From NCBI GenBank assembly GCA_945787805.1, contig CALZID010000007.1, positions 31,012-95,011 of the forward strand: DNA of 64,000 nt, written 5' to 3'. The position numbers and the translations under genes are program-made. The notes below the pieces were generated by a model, which was not told the origin of the DNA, did not search any database, and was given only the letters and a program-made list of their open reading frames with translations. Within the stretch, counting starts at the first letter, position 1, and each line of letters opens with the position of its first letter. The DNA comes from an uncultured Clostridia bacterium (GTDB lineage Bacteria > Bacillota > Clostridia > Oscillospirales > Acutalibacteraceae). Shown one piece after another: positions 47,287 to 55,585 of this stretch.

Positions 47287-48534
47287 TTGAATATTAAAGA
47301 AAACATAAGAATTGCCGTTTTCAGCATAAGAACAAACCTGTTGCGTTCATTACTCACAATGCTCGGCATTATAATCGGCGTTGCTTCTGTTATTTCAATT
47401 GTAACGGTGGGTAACGGCGGCCGTGATTATATTGTGGGTATGATTAGAGAGATGGGTAACAGTGCAATATCTTTAACCGTCAACACCAAAACCGCATCGG
47501 ATGACGATTATTTTACCGATGCTGATGTTCTGGCAGTTAAAAAACTTGACGGTGTTCAATATGCCTCTATGCAGACTATGGCAATGTGCCAAATGACTGC
47601 AAACGATATGACCGGCTTTTTAATGGGTATCGGCGGTAATACCGATATGCAGAATATTATGCAAACACCTTGCATTTACGGCAGATTTTATACTCAGGAA
47701 GAATATGAAGAAGGCAAAAATGTAGGTGTTATTGATGTGGGCAGCGCATTGCAGGTGTTCGGCAGAAAAGATGTTGTCGGCGAATACATCTATTGCACAT
47801 CAAATGATTTGACCTTCTCCATCAAAATTGTCGGTGTTGTCGATATTATGTCAAGTATGAATCTCGATACCGAAGATATGATGGAAACAATGTCTGCGTC
47901 AATGGGTGGAATGCAGATGATGAGCTGTATGGTTGTTATGCCCGCATCGGTGGTATCAAACATCAACGGTCAGAGTCAGAGCAGATATGAAGTTATTAAC
48001 ATAACCGCAGTTGATGAAAGTCAGTTAGACGGTATCGGTGCCGCTGCCGTAAACTATATCCGTTCACTGCACGATAATTTTGATGAGGATTGCTACACAG
48101 TAACAAATATGGCAACATATATTGATTTGCTTGATACTGTTATCAATGTGTTCACAATATTTATTGCGGCAGTCAGTGCAATTTCCCTTGTTGTCGGCGG
48201 TATCGGCGTTATGAATATTATGTTGGTATCAATTACCGAGCGTACCCGTGAAATCGGTATCAGAAAAGCCTTGGGTGCAAAAACAGGAACAATTATGTTC
48301 CAGTTTTTAACAGAGTCAATTATCCTTTGTTTGATAGGCGGTATAATCGGCTTGCTGTTAGGTGTGGCAGTTGCGGCGCTGGTGTCCTATATTATGCAGG
48401 TGCCTTTGACGGTTGAACCTGCAACAGTTGCTCTTGCAGTCGGTTTCTCATCGGCTATCGGTATAATTTTCGGTGTTTATCCCGCAAGAAGAGCGGCAAA
48501 AATGCCACCCATTGAAGCACTTCGCAGAGATTAA
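47287..48534 (+). CDS. MacB-like ABC transporter permease (FtsX domain)
   Basis: A TTG-initiated 415-residue protein. One helix near residue 20 (LRSLLTMLGIIIGVASVISI) is followed by a large extracellular MacB_PCD domain and three C-terminal helices with the FtsX signature (TERTREIGIRKALGAK). It works with the adaptor before it to export substrates or signal across the envelope. The separate ATPase gene that usually lies between or beside them is absent: the next genes on both sides are unrelated. The Met-rich stretches in the ectodomain (MMETMSASMGGMQMM) are unusual. Confidence 0.9.
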   Translation: MNIKENIRIAVFSIRTNLLRSLLTMLGIIIGVASVISIVTVGNGGRDYIVGMIREMGNSAISLTVNTKTASDDDYFTDADVLAVKKLDGVQYASMQTMAMCQMTANDMTGFLMGIGGNTDMQNIMQTPCIYGRFYTQEEYEEGKNVGVIDVGSALQVFGRKDVVGEYIYCTSNDLTFSIKIVGVVDIMSSMNLDTEDMMETMSASMGGMQMMSCMVVMPASVVSNINGQSQSRYEVINITAVDESQLDGIGAAAVNYIRSLHDNFDEDCYTVTNMATYIDLLDTVINVFTIFIAAVSAISLVVGGIGVMNIMLVSITERTREIGIRKALGAKTGTIMFQFLTESIILCLIGGIIGLLLGVAVAALVSYIMQVPLTVEPATVALAVGFSSAIGIIFGVYPARRAAKMPPIEALRRD

Positions 48535-48563
48535 ATATATTTGAATTATTTCCTTCAGAATTT

Positions 48564-48600
48564 ACAGTGTATATGCAGATGTATATACACTGTATTTTTT
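48564..48600 (+). terminator. Terminator after the permease gene
   Basis: A perfect 11-pair stem, ACAGTGTATAT (48564-48574) with ATATACACTGT (48583-48593), then a T-run. Confidence 0.85.
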
Positions 48601-48857
48601 TACAAATTTATACTTGTAAAGTAAATTGCTTTACAAAAATGTTTAAAAGTATGGGTGAAAACCCTTGAAATGTCAAAGTTTTAAACATTTTCAACAGAGT
48701 TTTCAACAATTTCAAAGTTGAAATCAATGTTAAAAATAGTCCAAACAAAAAGAGTATAGTTTAAATTTAACTGTATATTTTATTGATTTGCAGCAAAAAA
48801 ATGCAGGATTTTATTCTTTTCCGCTATTTTCATTTCACTTCTTTTTAGTTCGTGAAA
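48601..48857. other. AT-rich upstream region of spo0A
   Basis: About 260 bases with no frame of coding character. It contains several TTTCAAC-type words and the short inverted pair TTTCAAAGTTGAAA near 48710-48724. Confidence 0.4.
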
Positions 48858-48864
48858 TGTCGAA
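48858..48864 (+). promoter_or_regulatory. Candidate 0A box
   Basis: TGTCGAA, the Spo0A-binding core, lies 30 bases before the -35 element of spo0A. Autoregulation is known for spo0A in other Firmicutes; a single 7-base match could be chance. Confidence 0.4.
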
Positions 48865-48893
48865 AACTTTTTGAATATTTTTTTGAAAATCTA

Positions 48894-48927
48894 TTGCCAT
48901 ATTTTACCATTTATGGTAAAATATGGC
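48894..48927 (+). promoter_or_regulatory. spo0A promoter inside a perfect palindrome
   Basis: TTGCCA (48894-48899) and TAAAAT (48917-48922) are 17 bases apart. GCCATATTTTACCAT (48896-48910) and its exact complement (48913-48927) meet across two bases. The dyad therefore covers the promoter from the -35 to just past the -10, as expected for a repressor operator. No T-run follows, so it is not a terminator. Confidence 0.7.
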
Positions 48928-48974
48928 AGAAATAAGAAATCGAAATGATTTTAAATAAAATGGAGGTCTCAAAA

Positions 48975-49736
48975 ATGAGCAAAAATTTAAAGGTGTTATT
49001 AACGGGGGAAGGCAGTGAGTTCGGTAAGAACTGTGCAAATGTGTTGAGAACTTATGGTTGTGATGTTATCTTAATTCAAAAAGACGGAAAAGCATTGCTC
49101 TCACGGGTTGAAAGCAGTGATGCAGATGTGGTGGTAATGGATGCTTTTATGTCAAATTTAGATGCTCTCGGTGTAATAAATGAGTTGAAAACGAAAGAAG
49201 CAAAACCGCTTATTATGGTAATGTCAAGCACGGACAATCCGAGATTTGAGCAAGAGATTTTGTCGGCAGGTGCAGACTATTATTTTTTGAAACCCTTTGA
49301 TGTTCAAATGCTGGCTCAAAGAATAAATCAATTGACAGGGTGGTCAAAAGCGCAAGGCGATGTGAGTAAATTACAAGATACTACCGATTTGCAAGTGACA
49401 GTCAGCGAAATTATGCATCAAATCGGGGTTCCCGCACATATAAAAGGATATCAGTATTTAAGAGAGGCAATTGTACTTTCAATCAATGACCGCGAAATGA
49501 TGAGCTCCGTCACAAAGGTGCTTTATCCCACAGTCGCAAAAATGTATTCAACAACATCGTCCCGTGTTGAACGGGCAATCCGTCACGCCATAGAAGTTGC
49601 GTGGGATAGGGGAGATGTTGATGTTTTGTCATCATATTTTGGATATACCATTCAAAATACCCGCGGAAAGCCGACAAATTCTGAGTTTATAGCAATGATT
49701 AGTGATAAGCTTCGTCTGCGTATGAAGATTTCTTGA
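48975..49736 (+). CDS. spo0A: Spo0A-type sporulation response regulator, unusual receiver
   Basis: ATG 48975 follows GGAGG (48962-48966); upstream in-frame starts have no site. The 253-residue protein has an N-terminal receiver (residues about 5-120) and the Spo0A DNA-binding domain (about 140-250). The latter is strongly kept: [20 protein letters not shown], then [17 protein letters not shown] (recognition helix) and [18 protein letters not shown]. The receiver keeps Asp56 in VVMDAF and Lys106 in FLKPF, but the acidic pair after strand 1, ADD in other Spo0A, reads TGE (Thr10, Gly11, Glu12). Phosphorylation may be weak or altered. Confidence 0.93.
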   Translation: MSKNLKVLLTGEGSEFGKNCANVLRTYGCDVILIQKDGKALLSRVESSDADVVVMDAFMSNLDALGVINELKTKEAKPLIMVMSSTDNPRFEQEILSAGADYYFLKPFDVQMLAQRINQLTGWSKAQGDVSKLQDTTDLQVTVSEIMHQIGVPAHIKGYQYLREAIVLSINDREMMSSVTKVLYPTVAKMYSTTSSRVERAIRHAIEVAWDRGDVDVLSSYFGYTIQNTRGKPTNSEFIAMISDKLRLRMKIS

Positions 49737-49765
49737 CAAACATTTCATTTAGTGCTATCATCATA

Positions 49766-49893
49766 TTACTTCGTGAGGGAGTAGTCGGCGCAATTTTGTG
49801 CGGTAAGTCAACATACTGACCTTTCGGTCTGGTTTACCTTAAATGACAAGACTCATGTATGACTGTTTTTTCGTGTCATACTGAGTCTTTTTT
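49766..49893 (+). promoter_or_regulatory. yybP-ykoY manganese riboswitch with terminator
   Basis: Key parts of the class are present: GTGAGGGAGTAGTCGG, then GTCAACATACTGACC with its hairpin partner GGTCTGG, then TTACCTTAAATGACAAG. A terminator follows, GACTCATGTATGAC (49850-49863) with GTCATACTGAGTC (49875-49887) and a T-run. It controls mntP directly downstream, the known regulon of this riboswitch: Mn(II) binding should relieve termination. Confidence 0.92.
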
Positions 49894-49913
49894 TATTATA
49901 TAAGGAGAGTTTT

Positions 49914-50486
49914 ATGGCAGAATTATTTGTTATCGCAATAGGTCTTGCTATGGACGCTTTTGCAGTTTCAATTTGCAAGGGACTTAATATGAGAAAGCTT
50001 GACCTTAAACAAACGGGACTTATCGCTCTTTTCTTCGGTGGCTTTCAAGCAGGCATGCCGTTGATTGGCTGGTTTATCGGCTCCCGTTTTGCTCAGTATA
50101 TTGAGAGCGTTGACCATTGGGTTGCCTTTGTTTTACTTGCTGTTATCGGCGGAAAAATGATTTATGAATCCTTTGAAAAAGAAGAAGAGCAAGACAACTG
50201 TTCGTCAAATCTTAATTTAAAAGAACTGACGGCGCTTGCAATAGCAACAAGCATTGATGCCTTGGCTGTGGGCGTTGCATTCGCACTGACTTACGAGAGA
50301 AATAAAGTATTTATTGCGGTTGCGTTGATTGGTATAATCACAGCCGCACTTTCGGCAATCGGCGTGTTTATCGGCCATAAATTCGGTGCGAAGTATAAAA
50401 ATAAAGCAGAATTGGCAGGGGGGTTGGTCCTTGTGCTTATGGGAATAAAATTTTTGTTTGAAGGTCTTGGAATAATCGGTGGATAA
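49914..50486 (+). CDS. mntP: Manganese efflux pump
   Basis: A 190-residue, six-helix membrane protein. Two related halves each hold the family motif: LAMDAFAVSICKGL near the start and SIDALAVGVAFAL in the middle, whose Asp residues line the path for Mn(II). LIGWFIGSRF follows the first half. GGAGAG lies seven bases before the ATG. The riboswitch upstream confirms Mn(II) control. The next gene overlaps or nearly abuts it, so the two may be cotranscribed. Confidence 0.96.
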   Translation: MAELFVIAIGLAMDAFAVSICKGLNMRKLDLKQTGLIALFFGGFQAGMPLIGWFIGSRFAQYIESVDHWVAFVLLAVIGGKMIYESFEKEEEQDNCSSNLNLKELTALAIATSIDALAVGVAFALTYERNKVFIAVALIGIITAALSAIGVFIGHKFGAKYKNKAELAGGLVLVLMGIKFLFEGLGIIGG

Positions 50487-50487
50487 T

Positions 50488-51177
50488 ATGATTAAAACTT
50501 TACTGTGGGATATTGACGGAACACTTTTAAACTTTGAAAAATCAGAAAAATATGCAATAAAAAAATGCTTTGAGATTTTCTCTGTCGGCGAATGTACCGA
50601 TGAAATGGTAGCTCGCTATTCACTAATCAACAGAAAGTATTGGGAAATGCTCGAACGGGGTGAAATAACAAAGCCTCAAGTGCTCAGAATGAGATTTGAA
50701 GAGTTTTTTATAACAGAACGCATTGCTTTTGACCGTGTTGATGATTTTAATCGGGAATATCAGGTAAGATTAGGTGACAAGGTGTTTTTCAGTGATAATG
50801 CATTAGAAACCGTCACTTCTCTTAAAGGTAAAGTCAGACAATATGCGGTTACAAACGGCACGGCTGTGGCTCAAAGCCGAAAGCTCACTCGTTCGGGACT
50901 TATCAAAATTTTTGATGATGTATTTATTTCGGATGAAATCGGATATGAAAAACCTACTGTGGAATTTTTCGACGCCGTGCAAAGAAAAACCGGTCCGTTT
51001 AAAAGAGATGAAGTAATGATTATCGGTGATTCTCTGACAAGCGATATGCAAGGGGGCAACAATGCAGATATTATCTGTTGTTGGTATAATCCTTTAAATC
51101 TTGAAAATAAAAACAAATTGAAAATTGATTATGAAATTAAAGATATCGGAGAAATACCGAACATATTAAAAAATTAG
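50488..51177 (+). CDS. YjjG-like HAD phosphatase
   Basis: Start at ATG 50488, one base after the mntP stop. The 229-residue protein is a HAD hydrolase with a helical C1 cap: KTLLWDIDGTLLNFEKSE (nucleophile and acid Asp), AVTNGTAVAQSRKL (motif II), ISDEIGYEKPTVEFF (Lys of motif III) and MIIGDSLTSDMQGG (motif IV). Sequence and size match the YjjG group of non-canonical pyrimidine nucleotidases. Other HAD phosphatases of the same cap type are possible. Confidence 0.88.
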   Translation: MIKTLLWDIDGTLLNFEKSEKYAIKKCFEIFSVGECTDEMVARYSLINRKYWEMLERGEITKPQVLRMRFEEFFITERIAFDRVDDFNREYQVRLGDKVFFSDNALETVTSLKGKVRQYAVTNGTAVAQSRKLTRSGLIKIFDDVFISDEIGYEKPTVEFFDAVQRKTGPFKRDEVMIIGDSLTSDMQGGNNADIICCWYNPLNLENKNKLKIDYEIKDIGEIPNILKN

Positions 51178-51305
51178 GGATTGTTTACAATAAACAGTCC
51201 CATTTTTTGTATAGTTTTACTTGGAATAAAAGGCAAAATGTGATTGTTTAATTGTTAAATATATGTTAAAATATTATAAATATTTTAGAAAAAGGAGAGT
51301 GAACA

Positions 51306-53057
51306 ATGAGCATACTTAATAAAGTTAAAGATTTCGGCACCGAAATCAAAACTCATTGGAATACTCCGGCAGAGGGTAAATATGTTCCTTACAAGGAATA
51401 CAAGGATGTAATTATCGGTGTCGGCGCAAACTATACCGGTTCAAAAGTACTTGAGTATATCGGCTTCTGGTCAAGCTGCTTTCTCATTATGTACCACTAT
51501 AAGTTACCGTATCTGACATTCTCGGTTATCGGTCTGTTAAATATGCCACTTGGCTATATTTCAGCACTTATCTGGTGGTATGTCTGTGACAACTTGGGCT
51601 TCTTGCCGAAAAAAGCAGAGAAAAAGGTCTATGTGGCATACGGCCTTATGGCACTGTTTGGCATATCAACACTTATCTTTGACTATTCAAGACTCTTTAA
51701 CCAATCAGGCTGGTTTATTACAACACTTAACAGTTTTGAAGGTATGAGCGCTACGGCGTGCTTTAAAACTTTCGGTACCCATTTCCTTTATACAGGTTGG
51801 GTCGGTGCCCGTAATATTTTCTGGCGCAAAAAGCTTATTCCGAAATACGGCAGATACAAATATGGCCTTTACTGTGATGTTATTCCGAAATGCGTAATGG
51901 TTATACTCATCGGTTGGCTTCCTGTTTATAATATCGCCGATGTTGCAACAAGAGTTTGGGTTGCAAACCTTCTTTTTGCTACATATAATGTATTCGGCTT
52001 CGGCAATGTTCTTGAAGAATGTTCAAAGAGAATCAGTCCTAACCTTCAAGAAAGAATTCTTGTCCGCAGCTATCCTGTAAAGATTTCTCATATTTTCAAT
52101 TCAATTCTTGCAATTATTCTTCCCGTATTTGTCGGTATGCTCCGTTACGAGTGGGCGGACATTAACTTCTACAGATGGATTATTCCGGCAACATTCTGTA
52201 TTTCAGCAGCATGCACAATGTTCCTTGCAGGCAGAATTAAAGAAAGAATTCCGCAGCCGCCCATTGAAAAGAAAGTTCAAATTAAGTTCTGGGACGGTAT
52301 GCTCGGTGTTTTAAGAAACAAATACTTGCTTATCAATACAGTAGTCGGACTTATTGATGCATTGGGTAACGGTATGCTTCCGTTTGCAACAATTCTTTAT
52401 TTCTATACATTCAGACTCAGCGGTTTGCCTTATTCATTGTTGGTAGCACTTATTTCATTTGCGGGAACTCCGCCCGATTTGTTGTCCCCTTATTTCCTTA
52501 AGAAATTTTCATATAAGCAGATTATGATTTTCTATCAGTTAAGCCGTGCAATAGGTAACGCCATTATCGCCGTTGCAATGTGGACGCTTGGTGATAACTT
52601 GGCACTTTGCGGCACAATCTGTGTTGTAGTTCTCTTCTTTATGGAAATGACAAAAACTGTTCCGACAACTGCAAGCCACGATATGAATGTTCGTATCGCC
52701 GACTATCAGATGTATTTGTCAGGCGAAAGACTCGAAAGCTTTGCAGGTATTTTCGGCTGGTTTACAGGACCCATTACAACATTTGTAGGTCTTATTATTC
52801 CTATATTCCTGCTTAAATACGGATTTAACAGTAACTGGGAAATTCTCTTCTTCGACGGTTCAAGAAGAAATATCGTTGTTGTACCTATTATAGTTGATAC
52901 AATCGGATTCTTCCTTATGTCAATTCCGTATTTTTTCTGGGATTATGATAACAGAAAACAGAATTTGGTTATGGAAGTGCTTAAACGCCGTGCAGAGGTT
53001 ACAGAAAAGAAAGCGGAAGAAGAAGGCGTTTCTGTATCCGGCGGTTATATAGGTTAA
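51306..53057 (+). CDS. MFS transporter, GPH/MFS_2-like
   Basis: A 583-residue membrane protein with about twelve helices, larger than usual for the family because of an N-terminal extension (TPAEGKYVPYKEYKDVIIGVG) and a C-terminal charged tail. RYKYGLYCDVIPKCVMVILIG and GLPYSLLVALISFAGTPPDL are notable. The overall pattern is like the glycoside-pentoside-hexuronide cation symporters, but the diagnostic motifs are weak, so the substrate is unknown. The LRR protein gene starts 14 bases after it. Confidence 0.78.
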   Translation: MSILNKVKDFGTEIKTHWNTPAEGKYVPYKEYKDVIIGVGANYTGSKVLEYIGFWSSCFLIMYHYKLPYLTFSVIGLLNMPLGYISALIWWYVCDNLGFLPKKAEKKVYVAYGLMALFGISTLIFDYSRLFNQSGWFITTLNSFEGMSATACFKTFGTHFLYTGWVGARNIFWRKKLIPKYGRYKYGLYCDVIPKCVMVILIGWLPVYNIADVATRVWVANLLFATYNVFGFGNVLEECSKRISPNLQERILVRSYPVKISHIFNSILAIILPVFVGMLRYEWADINFYRWIIPATFCISAACTMFLAGRIKERIPQPPIEKKVQIKFWDGMLGVLRNKYLLINTVVGLIDALGNGMLPFATILYFYTFRLSGLPYSLLVALISFAGTPPDLLSPYFLKKFSYKQIMIFYQLSRAIGNAIIAVAMWTLGDNLALCGTICVVVLFFMEMTKTVPTTASHDMNVRIADYQMYLSGERLESFAGIFGWFTGPITTFVGLIIPIFLLKYGFNSNWEILFFDGSRRNIVVVPIIVDTIGFFLMSIPYFFWDYDNRKQNLVMEVLKRRAEVTEKKAEEEGVSVSGGYIG

Positions 53058-53071
53058 CGGGGGTGAGTTGT

Positions 53072-54298
53072 ATGAGTAAGAAAGAAAAGAAAAAGATTAC
53101 TAATGACTGGGGCACCGATGTTCACTTAGACATACCCGAAGACGAAATATGGACCTATCAGGTTCCCGGTTTAGCAGCTCCGCACATTAACAAGCCATAT
53201 AAATATTACACCTTAAAAAAGGTTTTATTCGTTATCACAATTGTTATTGCTGTTTCACTTTCTATATTTTTCAGCGTTTTGGCGCTTCAGAACGATACAT
53301 TTAAATATGAAGAAACAGACAACGGAATTCAATTCTCAAAATTCAGTAATACAGGCTATCTTTATGAACTTGAAATTGACTATGTTTCTGATATTGAATA
53401 TATTCCCGGCAACAATGACCCCGCAACTAATTTTAAAGTTGTTAAAGACGAAACAAAACCGATTACTTCCATAAGACAGTTTACTCTAAACTGTGACGAT
53501 AAAGTAAAAACAGTTTATATCGGTGCAAATGTTACGGATATTGACCCTAAGGCATTTTATTCATGCTGGGCATTACAAAACATTGAGGTTGACGAGAATA
53601 ACCCGAACTACTGCGATGTTGACGGTGTTCTCTATAATAAAGATAAAACAGAGCTTCTCTGCTATCCTTGTGACCACGATGAATATCTCAGACAAAAATA
53701 CGGTTATGAAAAGGAGCTTTACAGAGATGAAGTTACTCCTGAATATGAGAGAGATATTCAAACCTATGTGGTTCCGTCAACAGTTAAAAAGCTTAGCGAA
53801 ATGTGCTTAAACTATGCAAACCTCAGAGTGATTTATCTCCCTGAAGGTCTCGAAACAATTGAAACGCTTGCAGTTTTCAAGCTTCATGAAAGAGTTGACC
53901 AATGGAGCACAAGCCCGTCGCTTCAAAATATTTATACATATAAATCAAGCGATGTGACAGATACACATTTCACAACAAAAGAAGCACTCGGAGAAGTTTA
54001 TCTTTCTCTTCCGGACGGTTTAAAATTTATCGGTTCTGACGCTTTCAGCTATAATCAGAACTTGCAATATGTTTATATTCCGTCAAGTGTTACTTATATC
54101 GGTCACCACGCTTTCTGGGACGCTTGTTATAAAGAAGACGGCGAAATTAAGGGCGTTAATGTTATGAATGTTGCATGTGACGAAGAAACATTCGCAACTT
54201 TAACAGTCGGTGACGATTGGCTGCCTAAATACGACAAAGGTTTTTTCAAAAAAGCAGTTGATATGAACTATTCGGCAGCAAGAGAAGCAGTTAAATAA
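53072..54298 (+). CDS. Membrane-anchored leucine-rich-repeat (BspA-like) protein
   Basis: ATG 53072 follows GGGGGTGAG. The 408-residue protein has a cytoplasmic N-terminus of about 45 residues, one helix (KVLFVITIVIAVSLSIFFSV, about 47-66), and an outer part with LRR_5/BspA-type repeats: VYIGANVTDIDPKAFYSCWA, LPEGLETIETLAVF, SVTYIGHHAFWD. The repeats are interrupted by long non-repeat loops. The domain should lie outside the membrane and bind a ligand or partner. Tight linkage to the transporter suggests that the two work together. Confidence 0.85.
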   Translation: MSKKEKKKITNDWGTDVHLDIPEDEIWTYQVPGLAAPHINKPYKYYTLKKVLFVITIVIAVSLSIFFSVLALQNDTFKYEETDNGIQFSKFSNTGYLYELEIDYVSDIEYIPGNNDPATNFKVVKDETKPITSIRQFTLNCDDKVKTVYIGANVTDIDPKAFYSCWALQNIEVDENNPNYCDVDGVLYNKDKTELLCYPCDHDEYLRQKYGYEKELYRDEVTPEYERDIQTYVVPSTVKKLSEMCLNYANLRVIYLPEGLETIETLAVFKLHERVDQWSTSPSLQNIYTYKSSDVTDTHFTTKEALGEVYLSLPDGLKFIGSDAFSYNQNLQYVYIPSSVTYIGHHAFWDACYKEDGEIKGVNVMNVACDEETFATLTVGDDWLPKYDKGFFKKAVDMNYSAAREAVK

Positions 54299-54316
54299 AA
54301 CATAATAAAACTAATT

Positions 54317-54359
54317 AAAACCATCCGTTCATTCATTATTCAACGGGTGGTTTTATCTT
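54317..54359 (+). terminator. Terminator of the MFS-LRR operon
   Basis: AAAACCATCCGTT (54317-54329) pairs with AACGGGTGGTTTT (54342-54354), one G-T pair, then a T-rich stretch. Confidence 0.8.
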
Positions 54360-54461
54360 TTTATTGAATAAATAACAGCTGATAAACTTGAAAAAACATC
54401 CTTTTAATCTGTATTTCAATTTTTAATTGTGGCATATTAACAAAAAATATTTATAAAGTTG

Positions 54462-54490
54462 TTGACAATTTGACACAAATATTTTATAAT
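54462..54490 (+). promoter_or_regulatory. Promoter of the DUF6514 gene
   Basis: TTGACA (54462-54467) and TATAAT (54485-54490), exactly 17 bases apart, an ideal sigma-A promoter. The -35 region, GTTGACAATTTGACACA, recurs imperfectly at 54503-54519 (GTTGACAAAATGACACA). Confidence 0.8.
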
Positions 54491-54548
54491 AAGCCTATAA
54501 AAGTTGACAAAATGACACATATATAAACTGATAATAAAGGGTAGTTAT

Positions 54549-54770
54549 ATGTATTACAAAGTTTTCAAACATCAAACCGTAATTGAAAATACAAATATAG
54601 AAAGCTATGGCATCGAAGTGTATGAAAACAGGGCTTTGGTGTGAAAACTTTTCGATGTTTCAACAGATTACGGCGCTTTGTCAAGGCTTGTTGACTCTCT
54701 CAATGAAAATAAAATTGAGAGTATTCATTTAGATTCAATATTAGAAGATTTCTATTTAGATAATGTGTAG
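54549..54770 (+). pseudogene. DUF6514-like small protein with an internal stop
   Basis: ATG 54549 follows AAAGGGTAG. The frame reads 31 codons (SYGIEVYENRALV), then TGA at 54642-54644, then continues KLFDVSTDYGALSRLVDSL and SIHLDSILEDFYLDNV to TAG at 54768. The joined 73 residues match the short clostridial DUF6514 family in length and in the YGIEVYE, DVSTD and HLDSILEDF landmarks. TGA is a normal stop in this genome (for example 1852-1854), so the gene looks nonsense-mutated. A sequencing error or recoding cannot be excluded. Confidence 0.7.
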
Positions 54771-54837
54771 TGTTATTGCTTTTAAAAGGAAATTATGATA
54801 TTATCTAAAAAACAAAAAAAGTTTATGAGATGATGTT

Positions 54838-55584
54838 ATGTATAATTTCTTTGTTGACGGCGACAGCAGAAAAGATAATTGCTATTTTATTACCGGCAGC
54901 GACTTTAACCATATTAAAAATGTTTTGAGAATGCGTGAGGGCGATACATTTCTTGTCAGTGATAACGGTATCAGCAGTCTTTGCGAAATCAAGAGCTTTG
55001 ATAATGAAGCGGTAGTGGCAAAAATATTAGAAGAAAACTATCAGAATACAGAATTGCCCATTAAAATATACCTTTTTCAAGGACTTCCCAAAAGCGACAA
55101 AATGGAATTGATTATCCAAAAATGCGTTGAACTGGGCGTATATGAAATTATCCCCGTGCAAATGAACCGTTGTGTAGTAAAAATCGAAGAAAAGAAAAAG
55201 CAATCAAAGGTTTCCCGTTGGCAAGCAATTTCCGAAAGCGCCGCAAAACAGAGCAAGAGAACGATTATACCTAAAATATCAGATGTCTTATCATATAAAC
55301 AAGCGCTGGCAAAAGCCGAAGAGCTTGATTTATTGTTAGTACCCTATGAAAGTAAAAACGGAATGGCAGACACAATTTCTGCATTGAAAGAAATAAAAGA
55401 AAATATGTCCATAGGTGTTTTTATCGGTCCCGAAGGCGGATTTGACGAAAGTGAAATTGAAAGCGCAAAAGATATAAACGGAAAAATTATATCTCTCGGC
55501 AAGAGAATTCTGCGCACAGAAACTGCCGCAATGACCGCCGTGTCGATGTGTATGCTTTATGCAGAAATGAATTTGAGTGAATAA
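54838..55584 (+). CDS. rsmE: 16S rRNA m3U1498 methyltransferase
   Basis: A 248-residue SPOUT methyltransferase. The N-terminal PUA-like part (HIKNVLRMREGDTFLVSDNG) binds RNA. The C-terminal knot has YLFQGLPKSDKMELIIQK, VIPVQMNRCVVK, then the SAM-binding FIGPEGGFDESEIE and SLGKRILRTETAA. Length and motifs are standard. The stop TAA overlaps the region of the next gene's start, so the two RNA methyltransferases are coexpressed. Confidence 0.95.
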   Translation: MYNFFVDGDSRKDNCYFITGSDFNHIKNVLRMREGDTFLVSDNGISSLCEIKSFDNEAVVAKILEENYQNTELPIKIYLFQGLPKSDKMELIIQKCVELGVYEIIPVQMNRCVVKIEEKKKQSKVSRWQAISESAAKQSKRTIIPKISDVLSYKQALAKAEELDLLLVPYESKNGMADTISALKEIKENMSIGVFIGPEGGFDESEIESAKDINGKIISLGKRILRTETAAMTAVSMCMLYAEMNLSE

Positions 55585-55585
55585 A

